Source: a bacterium (GTDB lineage: Bacteria; Fibrobacterota; Fibrobacteria; UBA11236). From it: DNA of 42,024 bases. The stretch spans positions 1 through 42,024 of the forward strand of contig OMJM01000037.1 in NCBI GenBank assembly GCA_900299345.1, written 5' to 3'. The first letter of the stretch is position 1; the number at the start of each line of letters is the position of its first letter. Made by a program: the position numbers and the translations under genes. The notes beneath the pieces were generated by a model that searched no databases, was not told the origin of the DNA, and worked only from the letters and a program-made list of their open reading frames with translations. Shown one piece after another: positions 24,366 to 33,621 of this stretch.

Positions 24366-25007
24366 ATGTCCGTGCGCATCAACAGGGTTTATACTCGTAG
24401 CGGGGACGACGGCACCACAGCCCTGATTGGGGGCGTCCGCGTTTCCAAGGATCATATTCGGGTCGAGGCCTATGGTTGTGTGGATGAATTGAACAGCTTC
24501 GTGGGCCTAAGTCGTTCCGCCATTGCGGCTGAAAAGGTCCTGACTGCCAAGGATCGCAAGGAACTCGAAAATCATTTGCGGAAAATGCAAAACCAGCTTT
24601 TCGATCTGGGAAGCGTTCTCTCCGCTCCCCAAGGCGGTGGATGGGAAGGCATGCCCTTGCCGGGCGCCGAAGCGGTGGCGGAATTGGAACGCTCCATGGA
24701 CGCGATGCAAAAATCTTTGAAGCCGCTTGAATCCTTTGTCCTGCCCGGTGGTTCCTGGCCCAACGCCTGGTTGCATGTGTGCCGCACGGCGTGCCGTCGT
24801 GTGGAGCGCCGCGTGTTGACATTATCGCGCGCGGAAAAAGTGCCCCCCGAAGCCATTCGTTATTTGAACCGTCTGTCGGACTGGTTCTTCGTGGCCGCGC
24901 GCTACGTGGCCCATCGCGCCGGCGCAACGGAATATCTGTGGGAATATCCTGAGAAAAAGAAAAAAACTTCTGCTACGCGGAAATCCCGGTCTCGATCCGT
25001 TCCTTGA
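24366..25007 (+). CDS. Cob(I)alamin adenosyltransferase, PduO type
   Basis: Attaches the adenosyl group to reduced corrinoid, making coenzyme B12. 213 aa from ATG 24366. The N-terminal ATP-binding motif YTRSGDDGTTAL (about 9-20) and the helix with VDELNSFVGL (39-48) are diagnostic, as is the LPGGSWPNAWLHVCRTACRRVERR helix (about 124-147 in outline). It is a cytoplasmic trimer. The C-terminal 20 residues are basic and lie opposite the neighbouring SRPBCC gene (35-nt overlap). No other B12 genes are in the window, so it probably serves salvage. Confidence 0.93.
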   Translation: MSVRINRVYTRSGDDGTTALIGGVRVSKDHIRVEAYGCVDELNSFVGLSRSAIAAEKVLTAKDRKELENHLRKMQNQLFDLGSVLSAPQGGGWEGMPLPGAEAVAELERSMDAMQKSLKPLESFVLPGGSWPNAWLHVCRTACRRVERRVLTLSRAEKVPPEAIRYLNRLSDWFFVAARYVAHRAGATEYLWEYPEKKKKTSATRKSRSRSVP

Positions 25008-25413
25008 GCGCCAAAGCCAGATTTGCCGCGGAACGCTGATAGGCGTCTTCCATTTTGGAACGACGAAAGCGCAAACCCAAACCGGTCACATAAACTTCGG
25101 CGATGAATTGAACGCCTTCACCGCGCTCCTTCATGCGGAAGATCCATTCCTCCCGCAGAAACCATTCGCCCCAACGATGATGGGTTTCAAAGCTGAAATA
25201 CTTGGGGGCCGTACAGGCGGTGACTCGAAATTCGATCGGGCGCGGAGGAATACCGGAAAATTTCACTGTTGTTTTGAGGTGTGAATCCAGCGTCGCTTCA
25301 CCTTCGACAGCAGTGAACACGGGATTCCATTCGGGATAGCGGGGGAAATCGACAAGGATGTTCCATGCGGTTTGCATGGGGACATTGAGGTCTGTTTCAT
25401 AGGCGATCTTCAT
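24973..25413 (-). CDS. SRPBCC (START-like) domain protein
   Basis: 146 aa, cytoplasmic. The sequence follows the START/polyketide-cyclase fold: an N-terminal strand MKIAYETDLNVPMQTAWNIL, the DFPRYPEWNPVF loop, repeated antiparallel strands and a long C-terminal helix (about 120-143). Members bind small hydrophobic ligands; no catalytic residue set is evident. Its start overlaps the terC stop by 4 nt (ATGA), so it is cotranslated with TerC. Function unknown beyond the fold. Confidence 0.8.
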   Translation of the reverse strand: MKIAYETDLNVPMQTAWNILVDFPRYPEWNPVFTAVEGEATLDSHLKTTVKFSGIPPRPIEFRVTACTAPKYFSFETHHRWGEWFLREEWIFRMKERGEGVQFIAEVYVTGLGLRFRRSKMEDAYQRSAANLALALKERIETGISA

Positions 25414-26120
25414 GAAGCGGAATCGGCCGTCTTGGATTTTGCGCGGTGTTTCATCCAGAGGTAGACGATCACGACGAGTCCGGCACCGAGACTCGATCCT
25501 CCCATATGCACGTGAGGAATGTCCTCGAAATACTTTCGCAGGGCGGGATCTCCGACGATCATTTCGCCGCCCACCTTGCCCAGCACCATGGCGCCCAGCA
25601 GCACGATGACCGGAAAGCGATCCATGAGTTTGGAAAGCATGCCGCTCGCGAACATCACCAGCGGAATGGACAATCCGAGTCCGAACCAGAGCAGCAGGGC
25701 GCTGCCCTTGGAAGCGCCCGCCACGCCCAGTACGTTATCCAGGGACATGGTGAAATCGGCGACCATGATGATCCAGATGGCGTGGAACATGGTGCGGACC
25801 TGACGGCTCGCGGGATCGGCATCCTCGTTTTCGGAAAGCAGTTTGAGCGCGATCCACAGAATCAACAAACCGCCGACGAGCTTGAGATAGGGGACTTGCA
25901 TGAGATGCGATGCGATGAAGGTGAAGGCAATCCGCATCACCGCCGCGGCTCCGGCTCCGATGATGATGCCAAGGCGCCTTTTTTCCGCCGGCAAAGTCTT
26001 CACTGCCAGTGCGATGACAATCGAGTTGTCCCCCGAAAGAATGACGTCGATGAGGATGATACTGAAAAGGCCGCTTAGGAAAGCCCCGTTCCAGCCGAAT
26101 TCTATTACCGAATGTTCCAT
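25410..26120 (-). CDS. TerC-family integral membrane protein
   Basis: 236 aa, seven or so membrane segments. The start is the ATG at 26120; a longer frame extends over the divergent gap without homology. The two metal-site motifs DVILSGDNSIVIA (about 24-36) and FTMSLDNVLGVAG (about 121-133) carry the Asp/Asn pairs conserved in TerC/Alx/YceF-type proteins, which export Mn2+ or load exported metalloproteins. Divergent from mscS over 61 nt. No yybP-ykoY-type riboswitch was recognised in the leader. Confidence 0.88.
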   Translation of the reverse strand: MEHSVIEFGWNGAFLSGLFSIILIDVILSGDNSIVIALAVKTLPAEKRRLGIIIGAGAAAVMRIAFTFIASHLMQVPYLKLVGGLLILWIALKLLSENEDADPASRQVRTMFHAIWIIMVADFTMSLDNVLGVAGASKGSALLLWFGLGLSIPLVMFASGMLSKLMDRFPVIVLLGAMVLGKVGGEMIVGDPALRKYFEDIPHVHMGGSSLGAGLVVIVYLWMKHRAKSKTADSAS

Positions 26121-26181
26121 GAATGCCCGCCTTTTGGTCGAACGGACAAGGTAACAAGAGCCCGCTTTGTAAATTGTGTTC

Positions 26182-27264
26182 ATGAATTTGAAGCAAGCCC
26201 TGTCACATCCCTTTTTCCAGCACCATTTTCTGGGCAATACCGTCCGCGCCTATTTCGACTGCGTCTTGACCATTCTGATCGGCATGGCCGTGGTGTGGAT
26301 TCTCGAGAAGTTGATCCTGCGCTGGATCGAGCGATTGACGCGTCATACCCAGACCACGCTGGACGATTTTCTGGTGGCCACCTCACAGAAGCATGTGCTC
26401 CCGGCGCTTTATGCCATCATCGTCTTTCTCGGCGTGCGCGATCTTTCCCTGAAGACCTCTGTCGTCAACGGATTGCGCGCTGTGGTCACCGTGCTGGTGG
26501 CGGTACAGGGCGTGCGGCTCGCAGTTTCCATTGCGCAGGAACTGTTGGAGCGCGAAATGGCGCGCCGCGCCGGCGCGGAAAGTGTTGGAGATCAGGAGAA
26601 GAAGAGCGTCCGCGGCATTCTCACTTTGATCAAGCTTGTGGTCTGGGTGCTGGCCTTTGTGCTTGTGTTGGATAATCTGGGCATCAAGGTTTCGACCTTC
26701 GTCGCGGGCCTCGGCATCACCGGCATCGCATTGGCACTCGCGGCGCAGGCCATTCTCGCCGATCTCTTCTCCTACTTCGTGATCTTTTTCGATCGTCCTT
26801 TTCAGGTGGGCCACGCCATCAAGGTCGGGAATTTTCAGGGCGAAGTAGAGAGCATCGGCATTAAAACCACACGACTGCGCAGCCTTTCCGGAGAACAGGT
26901 GGTGATGTCGAACAAATACCTCACCGACAATCAGGTGCAGAACTTCAAGGTGATGTCGCGCCGACGCGCATTGCTCGTGTTCGATGTGGAATATGGAACA
27001 CTTGAGGACAAACTGCGCATCATTCCCGATGCCATTCGCTACATCGTCACCTCATTTCCGGACGCGACCTTCGATCGCGCTCATCTCAAGGAGTTCGGCG
27101 AGTCCGGTTTGCGCTTCGAAGCTTGTTATTTCGTCGAGACGCCGGACTACAAGCGCTATCTCGATGTGACTCAGGAAGTTATCCTCAGACTTCGCTCGCG
27201 CCTCGGTGAATTGGGAATTGCTTTTGCCTATCCCACACGCACAGTTCACGTAATTCAAGGCTGA
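26182..27264 (+). CDS. Small-conductance mechanosensitive channel, MscS family
   Basis: Inner-membrane channel that opens under turgor stress. 360 aa from ATG 26182 (a GTG two codons upstream is an alternative). About five membrane segments: four in residues 20-170 and the pore helix at about 172-200 with GITGIALALAAQAILADLFSY, the Gly/Ala pattern typical of the pore. The beta domain (FQVGHAIKVGNFQGEVESIGIKTTRLRS) and cytoplasmic C-domain follow. It has two to three extra N-terminal segments over E. coli MscS, like medium-size homologues. Confidence 0.92.
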   Translation: MNLKQALSHPFFQHHFLGNTVRAYFDCVLTILIGMAVVWILEKLILRWIERLTRHTQTTLDDFLVATSQKHVLPALYAIIVFLGVRDLSLKTSVVNGLRAVVTVLVAVQGVRLAVSIAQELLEREMARRAGAESVGDQEKKSVRGILTLIKLVVWVLAFVLVLDNLGIKVSTFVAGLGITGIALALAAQAILADLFSYFVIFFDRPFQVGHAIKVGNFQGEVESIGIKTTRLRSLSGEQVVMSNKYLTDNQVQNFKVMSRRRALLVFDVEYGTLEDKLRIIPDAIRYIVTSFPDATFDRAHLKEFGESGLRFEACYFVETPDYKRYLDVTQEVILRLRSRLGELGIAFAYPTRTVHVIQG

Positions 27265-27393
27265 TTCAAGACCGAAATTGGGACGGCTGTCGTATGCCGG
27301 AAATCCCATTGAAACACGACTGAAATACGGCAAATCTTCTTTTTTCATCGCAAAATCGGGGTTCTCAAATCAAACCCGCCCCGAGGAGGAAAA
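27265..27393 (+). promoter_or_regulatory. Leader region of the porin-pst unit
   Basis: 129 nt with no gene. The promoter of the phosphate uptake unit is expected here. TTGAAA occurs near 27310 but no good -10 at 16-18 nt. I could not identify a Pho box (repeated CTGTCAT-like units). A strong ribosome site (GAGGAGG) lies immediately before the ATG at 27394. Confidence 0.4.
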
Positions 27394-28869
27394 ATGGATC
27401 GCAAACTCAGAATACTTTTCGCTGCCAGCATGATGCTTACAGCCATGGTGTCGGCGCAGGACAGCGTCAAGGTTCCTTTGGAGGAGCAGATCTCGAATGT
27501 CAAGGGACAGATCGATGGTCTGAACGAAGACTATCTGGCCGCCAAGGCCACTGTTGACGGCCTCAGCAAACTCAAGTTCGGCGGTTACATCCAGGCGCAA
27601 TGGCAGCACACGGGTGACTTTGGTCTCGTGGATAGCACCAGCCCCGCCGATACCGTCAACAATGCGACTTTCAACGGCGGCGGCTCCCCGACAGTGGCGG
27701 GTGGAAATTTTCCGGGTCAGGCCAACCAGCGCTTTCAGATTCGCCGCGCGCGTCTCAAGGCCACTTACTCGGGCTTGGACAGCAAGTACGTCCTTGAAAT
27801 CGACGCGCTTCCCAGCGGCATCAGCGTGAAGGATATTTATGTCCAGCTGACCGAACCCTGGCTCAAGACCTTCAGCTTGACCATGGGTAATATGGACATG
27901 CCTTTTGGTTTTGAGATCGGGTACTCCTCCGGTGCGATGGAATCTCCCGAACGCTCCCGCCTTGAGAACAACATCTTTAAGGGCGAAAAGCAGTTGGGTG
28001 CGAAGATCGAAGTCAATCCCACCGAAAAGATGGGTTTGCTGCAATACATCAACCTGAAGGCCGGATTGTACACGGGCACGGAAGGTGGTACTGGTGGCAC
28101 GGGTGACGAAGTGGATCGCAAGCTGGAATTCATTGGTCGTGCCGGTTTCAAGGCTCCGTTCAATGACCTCGGCCTCGACATCGATGGTGGTGTTTCGTGG
28201 TTGATGGGTAAAACTCAGACAGGTTCCGACTCAGTGTTCAAGATGTCCGGCGACACGGGCTTTGTACCCACCACCGGCAACAAGCCCAAGTGGGGCGAGT
28301 GGAAATACTTCGACCGTAAGGCCATGGGCGTTGATGCTCAGCTCTATTACGACATTCCCGTGATCGGCGGGCTTTCGCTGCGCGGCGAATACGTGCAGGG
28401 AACAGAGCCGGGAACTGCGGGATCGACAAACGCCTATACGAACGCCGGCGCAACGGATACTGTCGATGCGACCGCTGGAAAGATGTACATCCGCAAGTTC
28501 AGCGGTTTTTACGTGCAATGGGTGCAGAACCTCGGCCCGAAACTCCAATCCGTCCTTCGTTTCGACCAGTATGATCCGAACACGGACGCCAAGGGAACCT
28601 CCATCGGCGACGCCTCCATTTCCAATCACCTTACGCCGGGTACCAAGGTTTTGAATCTCACCGACCTTAAGTACACCACGCTGGGATTGGGCCTCACGTA
28701 CTACTGGGATGCCAACTTGAAATTCTTGGTGTACTACGACATCCCCACTAACGAGAAGATCAACTCCAGCACTCCGACCAACACGCTGGCGAAAAAGAAC
28801 GCTTTGCTGCCTTACACCAAGGACATTGACGACAACGTCCTAACGGTTCGCATGCAGGTGAAGTTCTAG
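27394..28869 (+). CDS. Phosphate-selective-type outer-membrane porin (OprP/OprO family)
   Basis: 491 aa. A signal peptide ends at VSAQ, then a short coiled-coil stretch (about 30-58) typical of this porin family, then a beta barrel beginning KFGGYIQAQWQ. The family hallmark QRFQIRRARLKATY (about 112-125) is present, and the protein ends in a beta strand with terminal Phe (VRMQVKF), the outer-membrane insertion signal. Placed directly before pstS, it likely forms the outer-membrane channel feeding phosphate to the periplasmic binding protein. Confidence 0.9.
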   Translation: MDRKLRILFAASMMLTAMVSAQDSVKVPLEEQISNVKGQIDGLNEDYLAAKATVDGLSKLKFGGYIQAQWQHTGDFGLVDSTSPADTVNNATFNGGGSPTVAGGNFPGQANQRFQIRRARLKATYSGLDSKYVLEIDALPSGISVKDIYVQLTEPWLKTFSLTMGNMDMPFGFEIGYSSGAMESPERSRLENNIFKGEKQLGAKIEVNPTEKMGLLQYINLKAGLYTGTEGGTGGTGDEVDRKLEFIGRAGFKAPFNDLGLDIDGGVSWLMGKTQTGSDSVFKMSGDTGFVPTTGNKPKWGEWKYFDRKAMGVDAQLYYDIPVIGGLSLRGEYVQGTEPGTAGSTNAYTNAGATDTVDATAGKMYIRKFSGFYVQWVQNLGPKLQSVLRFDQYDPNTDAKGTSIGDASISNHLTPGTKVLNLTDLKYTTLGLGLTYYWDANLKFLVYYDIPTNEKINSSTPTNTLAKKNALLPYTKDIDDNVLTVRMQVKF

Positions 28870-28915
28870 GCCGCCACACAGGAACACGAAAAAGAAACAC
28901 CAAGGAGAAACTCAA

Positions 28916-29719
28916 ATGAAGATTCAGAAGATTTCCGCGGCGCTGCTTTTGGGGGCTCTGCCTCTCTTCAGCGCCACCACCATCACGGTCAAGGGTTCGG
29001 ACACCATGGTCATCATGGCGCAGCGCTGGGCCGAGGCGTACATGGCTGACCACACCGACGTCGTCATCCAGGTGACAGGTGGCGGTTCGGGTACCGGCAT
29101 CTCGGCACTCATCAACGGCGCCACCGACATCTGCGATGCCTCGCGTCCCATGAAGAGCAGTGAACGCGAGAGCCTCAAGATGCGCTTCAGCAGCCTCGGC
29201 GTTGAAGTCAAGTCCGCCAAGGACGGGCTTTCCGTTTATTTCAATGATGCGAACCCTGTGGAAGGTCTCACCATGGCCCAACTCAAGGACATCTACACCG
29301 GCAAGATCAAGAACTGGAAGGACGTGGGCGGTGCGGATGCCAAGATCGTGGTCTATGGCCGCGAGAACAATTCCGGAACCTACGTGTTCTTTCGCGACAA
29401 CGTGCTCAAGGGAGAGGACTATGTCTCTTCCATGCAATCGTTGCCGGGAACTGCCGCAGTGGTGAATGCCGTGGCCAAGGATCCGCTGGGCATCGGCTAC
29501 GGTGGAGCGGCATACGGGAAAGGCATCAAGTTCGCCAAGATCAACGGCATCGCGCCCAGCGCGGAAACAGTGAAGGACGGCACATACCCGCTCACGCGTT
29601 ACCTGTACATGTATCTTCGCGGTCGCCCGACCGGCGAAATCAAGAAGTACATCGACTGGATTCTGAGCCCCGCAGGTCAGGCAGTTGTCACCAAGGTGGG
29701 TTACTTCCCGGTCAAGTAG
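28916..29719 (+). CDS. pstS: Phosphate ABC transporter, substrate-binding protein
   Basis: Periplasmic phosphate receptor, 267 aa. A cleavable signal peptide (about 1-20) is followed by KGSDTMVIMAQRWAE, the TGGGSGTGISALINGATDI phosphate loop and RENNSGTYVFF, all typical of the short PstS subgroup. A strong AAGGAG site precedes the ATG. The 46-nt gap from the porin suggests cotranscription; a hairpin follows. Confidence 0.95.
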   Translation: MKIQKISAALLLGALPLFSATTITVKGSDTMVIMAQRWAEAYMADHTDVVIQVTGGGSGTGISALINGATDICDASRPMKSSERESLKMRFSSLGVEVKSAKDGLSVYFNDANPVEGLTMAQLKDIYTGKIKNWKDVGGADAKIVVYGRENNSGTYVFFRDNVLKGEDYVSSMQSLPGTAAVVNAVAKDPLGIGYGGAAYGKGIKFAKINGIAPSAETVKDGTYPLTRYLYMYLRGRPTGEIKKYIDWILSPAGQAVVTKVGYFPVK

Positions 29720-29745
29720 GGAAACACTGAAAACAGATAAAAATG

Positions 29746-29773
29746 AAACGCGATCCCCCGAGGGATCGCGTTT
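29746..29773 (+). repeat. 12-bp hairpin between pstS and pstC
   Basis: AAACGCGATCCC (29746-29757) and GGGATCGCGTTT (29762-29773) are exact complements around a CCGA loop. There is no T-tract. Such intercistronic hairpins commonly stabilise the upstream message or partially terminate, giving more binding protein than permease; that role is inferred. Confidence 0.8.
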
Positions 29774-29801
29774 GCATTGAAAAAACGGAAAAGAAGAGAC
29801 G

Positions 29802-30806
29802 ATGAAAAAACGCTTCAGACCCGGAGAATTCCTGATCGAACGATCGATTCAGGGTGTCGCGTTTATCTCGTTGCTTTTCATCTGCCTGATCTTCGTCTTC
29901 GTGTTTCGCGAGGCGGTTCCGCTTTTCACGGGAAAGGCGGATGTTGTGACGGCCCACGAAGAAGTGGGCGCGGCGGAAACCTACGGCGAGGATGCTTCCG
30001 CTCCGTTGCCGCAGGCGCAACAGGAACTCGAACAAAAACACGTACCGTTCCGTGCCGCAGCGTTGACGGCCAAAGACTGGCAACCCGTTTCGCTGGAACC
30101 CAAATACGGATTGTGGCCATTGCTGGTGGGCAGTCTCAAGGTGACCTTCATCGCACTCTTGTTGGCCGGACCTATCGGTATTTTCGCCGCACTTTACACG
30201 TCCACCTTCGCTCCCAAATGGGCGCGCGAAGGAATGAAACCTGTCATTGAAATCCTCGCCGGATTTCCTTCTGTGGTTGTGGGCTTCTTCGCCCTCGTAG
30301 TGCTGGCTTCCATTTTGCAAAACCTCTTCGGATTTCAATACCGGCTGAATGCGTTCACCGGCGGCGTCGCGATGGCGCTGGCCGTGGTTCCCATTGTCTA
30401 TACCGTGTCCGAAGATGCGTTGGCCGCAGTTCCCAAGGCGTTGACCGAGGCCAGTCTGGCCTTGGGTGCCACGCGCTGGGAGACGGCCCTGTTCATTGTG
30501 CTCCCGGCGGCCACTCCGGGAATTTTCGCGGCCATGATTCTGGGTTTCGGTCGGGCCTTCGGCGAAACCATGATCGTTCTCATGGCCACGGGAAATGCCG
30601 CATTGCTCACGCCTTCGCTGACCGATCCCGTGCGGACCCTGTCCGCCACGATCGGTGCGGAAATGGCCGAAGTGGTGTTCGGCGACATTCACTATCGCGT
30701 GCTGTTCTTCATCGGTGCCTTGCTCTTCATCATATCGTTCAGCCTCAACGCCATCGCCGAGTTCTTCGTGCGCCACCGCCTCATGAAGCGGTTCAAGGGG
30801 GCGTGA
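29802..30806 (+). CDS. pstC: Phosphate ABC transporter permease PstC
   Basis: Inner-membrane permease subunit, 334 aa. One N-terminal membrane segment (about 18-40) is followed by a periplasmic loop of about 60 residues (45-105), longer than in E. coli, then the five-segment BPD permease domain with the EAA-type loop [13 protein letters not shown] (about 224-236). It forms the channel with PstA. It is followed by pstA after 1 nt. Confidence 0.94.
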   Translation: MKKRFRPGEFLIERSIQGVAFISLLFICLIFVFVFREAVPLFTGKADVVTAHEEVGAAETYGEDASAPLPQAQQELEQKHVPFRAAALTAKDWQPVSLEPKYGLWPLLVGSLKVTFIALLLAGPIGIFAALYTSTFAPKWAREGMKPVIEILAGFPSVVVGFFALVVLASILQNLFGFQYRLNAFTGGVAMALAVVPIVYTVSEDALAAVPKALTEASLALGATRWETALFIVLPAATPGIFAAMILGFGRAFGETMIVLMATGNAALLTPSLTDPVRTLSATIGAEMAEVVFGDIHYRVLFFIGALLFIISFSLNAIAEFFVRHRLMKRFKGA

Positions 30807-30807
30807 C

Positions 30808-31713
30808 ATGAAGCTGTCGAAAACAGTGACCGGCAGGATAGTGGTGGGCTTCACGGCCTTTTGCGCTTTCTCCGCAGTCGCGGCTGTAGCGTGGATCATG
30901 GGCACCATCATCTGGGGCGGTCACAGCCACATCTCGTGGGCGTTTCTTTCGCAGGCACCGACCGAGGGCATGACGGAAGGCGGAATCTTTCCCGCCATCT
31001 TCGGGACCTTCCTGCTGGTGGTGATCATGTCTCTGGTGGGCGTGCCTGTGGGAACCATCACGGCGATTTACCTCAGTGAATACGTGAATCGGGAATCCAA
31101 ACTGGCGCAGATCATCCGCTTTGCGGTCAACACGCTGTCGGGCATCCCGGCCATCGTGTTCGGTCTGTTCGGGTTGGGCTTCTTCATCCAGTTCACGGGA
31201 AAGAATCTCGATCGCGTTTTCTCACCTGACGCATTGCACTGGGCGCAGCCCAACATCCTGTGGGCCAGTCTCACCATGGCATTGCTCACCTTGCCGGTTG
31301 TGATTGTTTCCGTGGAGGAGGCCATCAAAACCGTGCCGCGTGAATTGCGTGAAGCTTCACTGGCGCTGGGCGCCACGCGTTGGCAGACCATCCGCCGTGT
31401 CGTTCTGCCGGGCAGCCTCGGTGGCATTCTCACAGGGGCCATTCTGGCCGTGAGTCGCGGCGCCGGTGAGGTTGCGCCTATTCTGTTCACGGGAGCAGCG
31501 TATTTTCTTCCGCAACTTCCGACGCATTTTTCGGATCAATTCATGGAGCTTGGCTATCACGTGTTCATCATGACGACGCAATCCACGGACGTGGAAAAAA
31601 CCCTTCCCATCCAGTACGCGACCACGCTGGTTCTGCTGGCGCTCACCTTCACCCTCAACTTTTCCGCCATTGCGTTGCGCGCCCGTTTGCGCCGCCGGCG
31701 GATGGCGGCCTGA
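30808..31713 (+). CDS. pstA: Phosphate ABC transporter permease PstA
   Basis: 301 aa inner-membrane subunit. An N-terminal membrane segment, a short periplasmic loop with [11 protein letters not shown], then the permease domain with [21 protein letters not shown] (about 182-202). The C-terminus is basic ([12 protein letters not shown]). It is spaced 1 nt from pstC and 2 nt from pstB. Confidence 0.94.
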   Translation: MKLSKTVTGRIVVGFTAFCAFSAVAAVAWIMGTIIWGGHSHISWAFLSQAPTEGMTEGGIFPAIFGTFLLVVIMSLVGVPVGTITAIYLSEYVNRESKLAQIIRFAVNTLSGIPAIVFGLFGLGFFIQFTGKNLDRVFSPDALHWAQPNILWASLTMALLTLPVVIVSVEEAIKTVPRELREASLALGATRWQTIRRVVLPGSLGGILTGAILAVSRGAGEVAPILFTGAAYFLPQLPTHFSDQFMELGYHVFIMTTQSTDVEKTLPIQYATTLVLLALTFTLNFSAIALRARLRRRRMAA

Positions 31714-31715
31714 AC

Positions 31716-32486
31716 ATGAACGAACCGACGAAAATATCCAAGCTCACCGTACGGAACCTCAATCTCCACTACGGTTCCAAGCACGCCTTGCATGACGTGG
31801 GGCTGGACATGGGCGCCAATCGAGTGACGGCCTTGATCGGCCCTTCCGGTTGCGGCAAGTCCACGTTTCTGCGGACCTTGAATCGCATGAATGATCTCAT
31901 CGAGAATGTGCGCATCTCGGGTGAGATCAAGGTGGATGGACAGGACATCTATGCCGACGGAATCGACACGGTTGATCTCCGCAAGCGCGTGGGCATGATT
32001 TTTCAGAAGTCCAACCCCTTTCCCAAGTCCATCTACGAGAACGTGGCGTACGGCCCACGCATTCATGGGCTGAAGGATAAGGCGGAGATGGACGCGCTGG
32101 TGGAAAAGAGCCTGCGCCGCGCCGCGTTGTGGGACGAAGTCAAGGACGAACTGCAGAAGAGCGCCTTTTCGCTCTCCGGGGGTCAGCAACAGCGTTTGTG
32201 CATCGCGAGGGCGCTGGCCGTGGGACCCGAGGTGCTGCTCATGGATGAACCCGCCTCCGCGCTCGATCCCATTGCCACGGCCAAGATCGAGGAGCTGATT
32301 TACGAGTTGAAGGAGCGATACACCATCGTAATCGTGACCCACAACATGCAGCAGGCCGCCCGCGTGTCAGATGACACGGCGTTCTTCTACATGGGCCGGT
32401 TGGTTGAGTTCGACGCCACGGAAAAGATTTTCACCAGTCCGAAGAACAAGCAGACAGAGGACTATATTACCGGAAGGTTCGGTTGA
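31716..32486 (+). CDS. pstB: Phosphate ABC transporter ATP-binding protein
   Basis: 256 aa ATPase that drives phosphate import. Walker [10 protein letters not shown] (about 43-51), the signature [15 protein letters not shown] (about 153-167) and Walker [13 protein letters not shown] (about 173-184) are intact. The Pst-specific phrase [14 protein letters not shown] follows the Walker A helix. It ends 1 nt before phoU. Confidence 0.97.
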   Translation: MNEPTKISKLTVRNLNLHYGSKHALHDVGLDMGANRVTALIGPSGCGKSTFLRTLNRMNDLIENVRISGEIKVDGQDIYADGIDTVDLRKRVGMIFQKSNPFPKSIYENVAYGPRIHGLKDKAEMDALVEKSLRRAALWDEVKDELQKSAFSLSGGQQQRLCIARALAVGPEVLLMDEPASALDPIATAKIEELIYELKERYTIVIVTHNMQQAARVSDDTAFFYMGRLVEFDATEKIFTSPKNKQTEDYITGRFG

Positions 32487-32487
32487 C

Positions 32488-33144
32488 ATGGAACGGCATT
32501 TTGAAAGAGAGCTGACGGAGCTCAGCCACAAGCTGGAACAGATGACCTCGTTGTGCGGTGAGGGCTTGCGCGCCGCCGCGCGCGCCTTCAACGAGGCCGA
32601 CACCGCTGCTGCGGAACCAGCATTCCAGAACGAACGTCGCATCAACCAGCTGGAAATCGAAATCGATCATTCCGTGGCGGATTGTTTTGCGTTGTTCCAG
32701 CCCGTGGCGGTGGATCTCCGCTTCCTGCTCGCCATCCTCAAGATCAACAACGATCTGGAGCGTATCGGCGATCACGTGGTCAACATCGCCCAGTCGGCCG
32801 TCACCAGCGCTTCGCAACCCAAGGCTTCCCGCCTCGAACTTCCCCGCATGCTCGATGTGACCATCAATATGTTCGCGGACGCCAGCCGCAGCTTCTTTTC
32901 CCGCGATTTGGAAACAGCCCGCGCGGTGCTCGAAGCCGACGACATGGTGGACGGACTCAACCGTTCCAACACGCGCGAGGCGATTCAAATGGTGAAGGCC
33001 GGTACGATGGAGTTGGAGCAGGCGCTGGAATTGATGCGCATCTCACGCAATCTGGAGCGCATCGGTGACTTGTCGACCAACATCGCCGAGGAAGTCATCT
33101 TCCATGTGCAGGCCAAGGTTGTTAAACACCACGTTGAGGAATGA
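32488..33144 (+). CDS. phoU: Phosphate transport system regulatory protein
   Basis: 218 aa, two three-helix repeats (about 5-105 and 110-210). Each carries the metal-binding E/DxxxD-type pattern, seen in NNDLERIGDHVVNIAQ (about 87-102) and SRNLERIGDLSTNIAE. PhoU restrains the PstSCAB transporter and signals phosphate status to a PhoR-type kinase; no phoB/phoR is in the window. It ends flush with the SEC-C gene on the other strand. Confidence 0.95.
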   Translation: MERHFERELTELSHKLEQMTSLCGEGLRAAARAFNEADTAAAEPAFQNERRINQLEIEIDHSVADCFALFQPVAVDLRFLLAILKINNDLERIGDHVVNIAQSAVTSASQPKASRLELPRMLDVTINMFADASRSFFSRDLETARAVLEADDMVDGLNRSNTREAIQMVKAGTMELEQALELMRISRNLERIGDLSTNIAEEVIFHVQAKVVKHHVEE

Positions 33145-33621
33145 TCACATTCCGATCAACGGTCCGCAACATTTTTTGAATTTTTTGCCGCTGCCGCAAA
33201 TGCAGGGATCGTTGCGCCCCGTCTCCGAATAATTCTTGCGGAAAGTTTCGCCCTTCACGCTGCCGTCCTCCCGGATGGAGTCGCGAAAACGCGGGCCCAC
33301 AACCTCGACACAGATTTCCCAGCTTCCGGCGGCAGGGAAACGCCCGGTCTCGCGGAGATAACCGAAGAACCCTTCCAGCAAACTCGGAATGGATCGTCGA
33401 GCCTCGACGGGGATATTGAGTCGCCCCATGTCCTGTAGCAACACAGCTTCTACCGTTTTTGCGGTGAGTGTTTCGAGTGATTCTGCGCCTCGGTTCGCAG
33501 CCTGCTCGAAAAAGGCTCGCAATACTCCGTCGGCGTGCTCCTTGATCGCGGAATCGAGGAACAACAATCGTTCCGATCCGAGATAATCGTCGAGGTAGGA
33601 TTCGGTTTGTGGAGAAATCAA
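33145..33621 (-). CDS. SEC-C zinc-motif protein
   Basis: 158 aa. The start appears to be the TTG at 33621, overlapping the thiG stop (TTGA) with a GGAAGG ribosome site 6 nt upstream. A longer reading frame reaching 33852 is unlikely because it lies inside thiG. The C-terminus holds the SEC-C metal motif [19 protein letters not shown], a zinc-binding tail also found on SecA, with Cys/Cys...Cys/Cys ligands. The N-terminal helical part has no recognised function. Such proteins bind zinc and perhaps ribosomes or SecB; this is unsettled. Confidence 0.85.
   Translation of the reverse strand: MISPQTESYLDDYLGSERLLFLDSAIKEHADGVLRAFFEQAANRGAESLETLTAKTVEAVLLQDMGRLNIPVEARRSIPSLLEGFFGYLRETGRFPAAGSWEICVEVVGPRFRDSIREDGSVKGETFRKNYSETGRNDPCICGSGKKFKKCCGPLIGM

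Noticed and set aside
26121-26181. Manganese (yybP-ykoY) riboswitch upstream of terC
   Set aside because: The gap is only 61 nt, too short for the aptamer, and the hallmark loops are not seen.
27265-27393. Pho box before the porin-pst unit
   Set aside because: I saw only an isolated CTGTCG; no second unit at 11-nt spacing.
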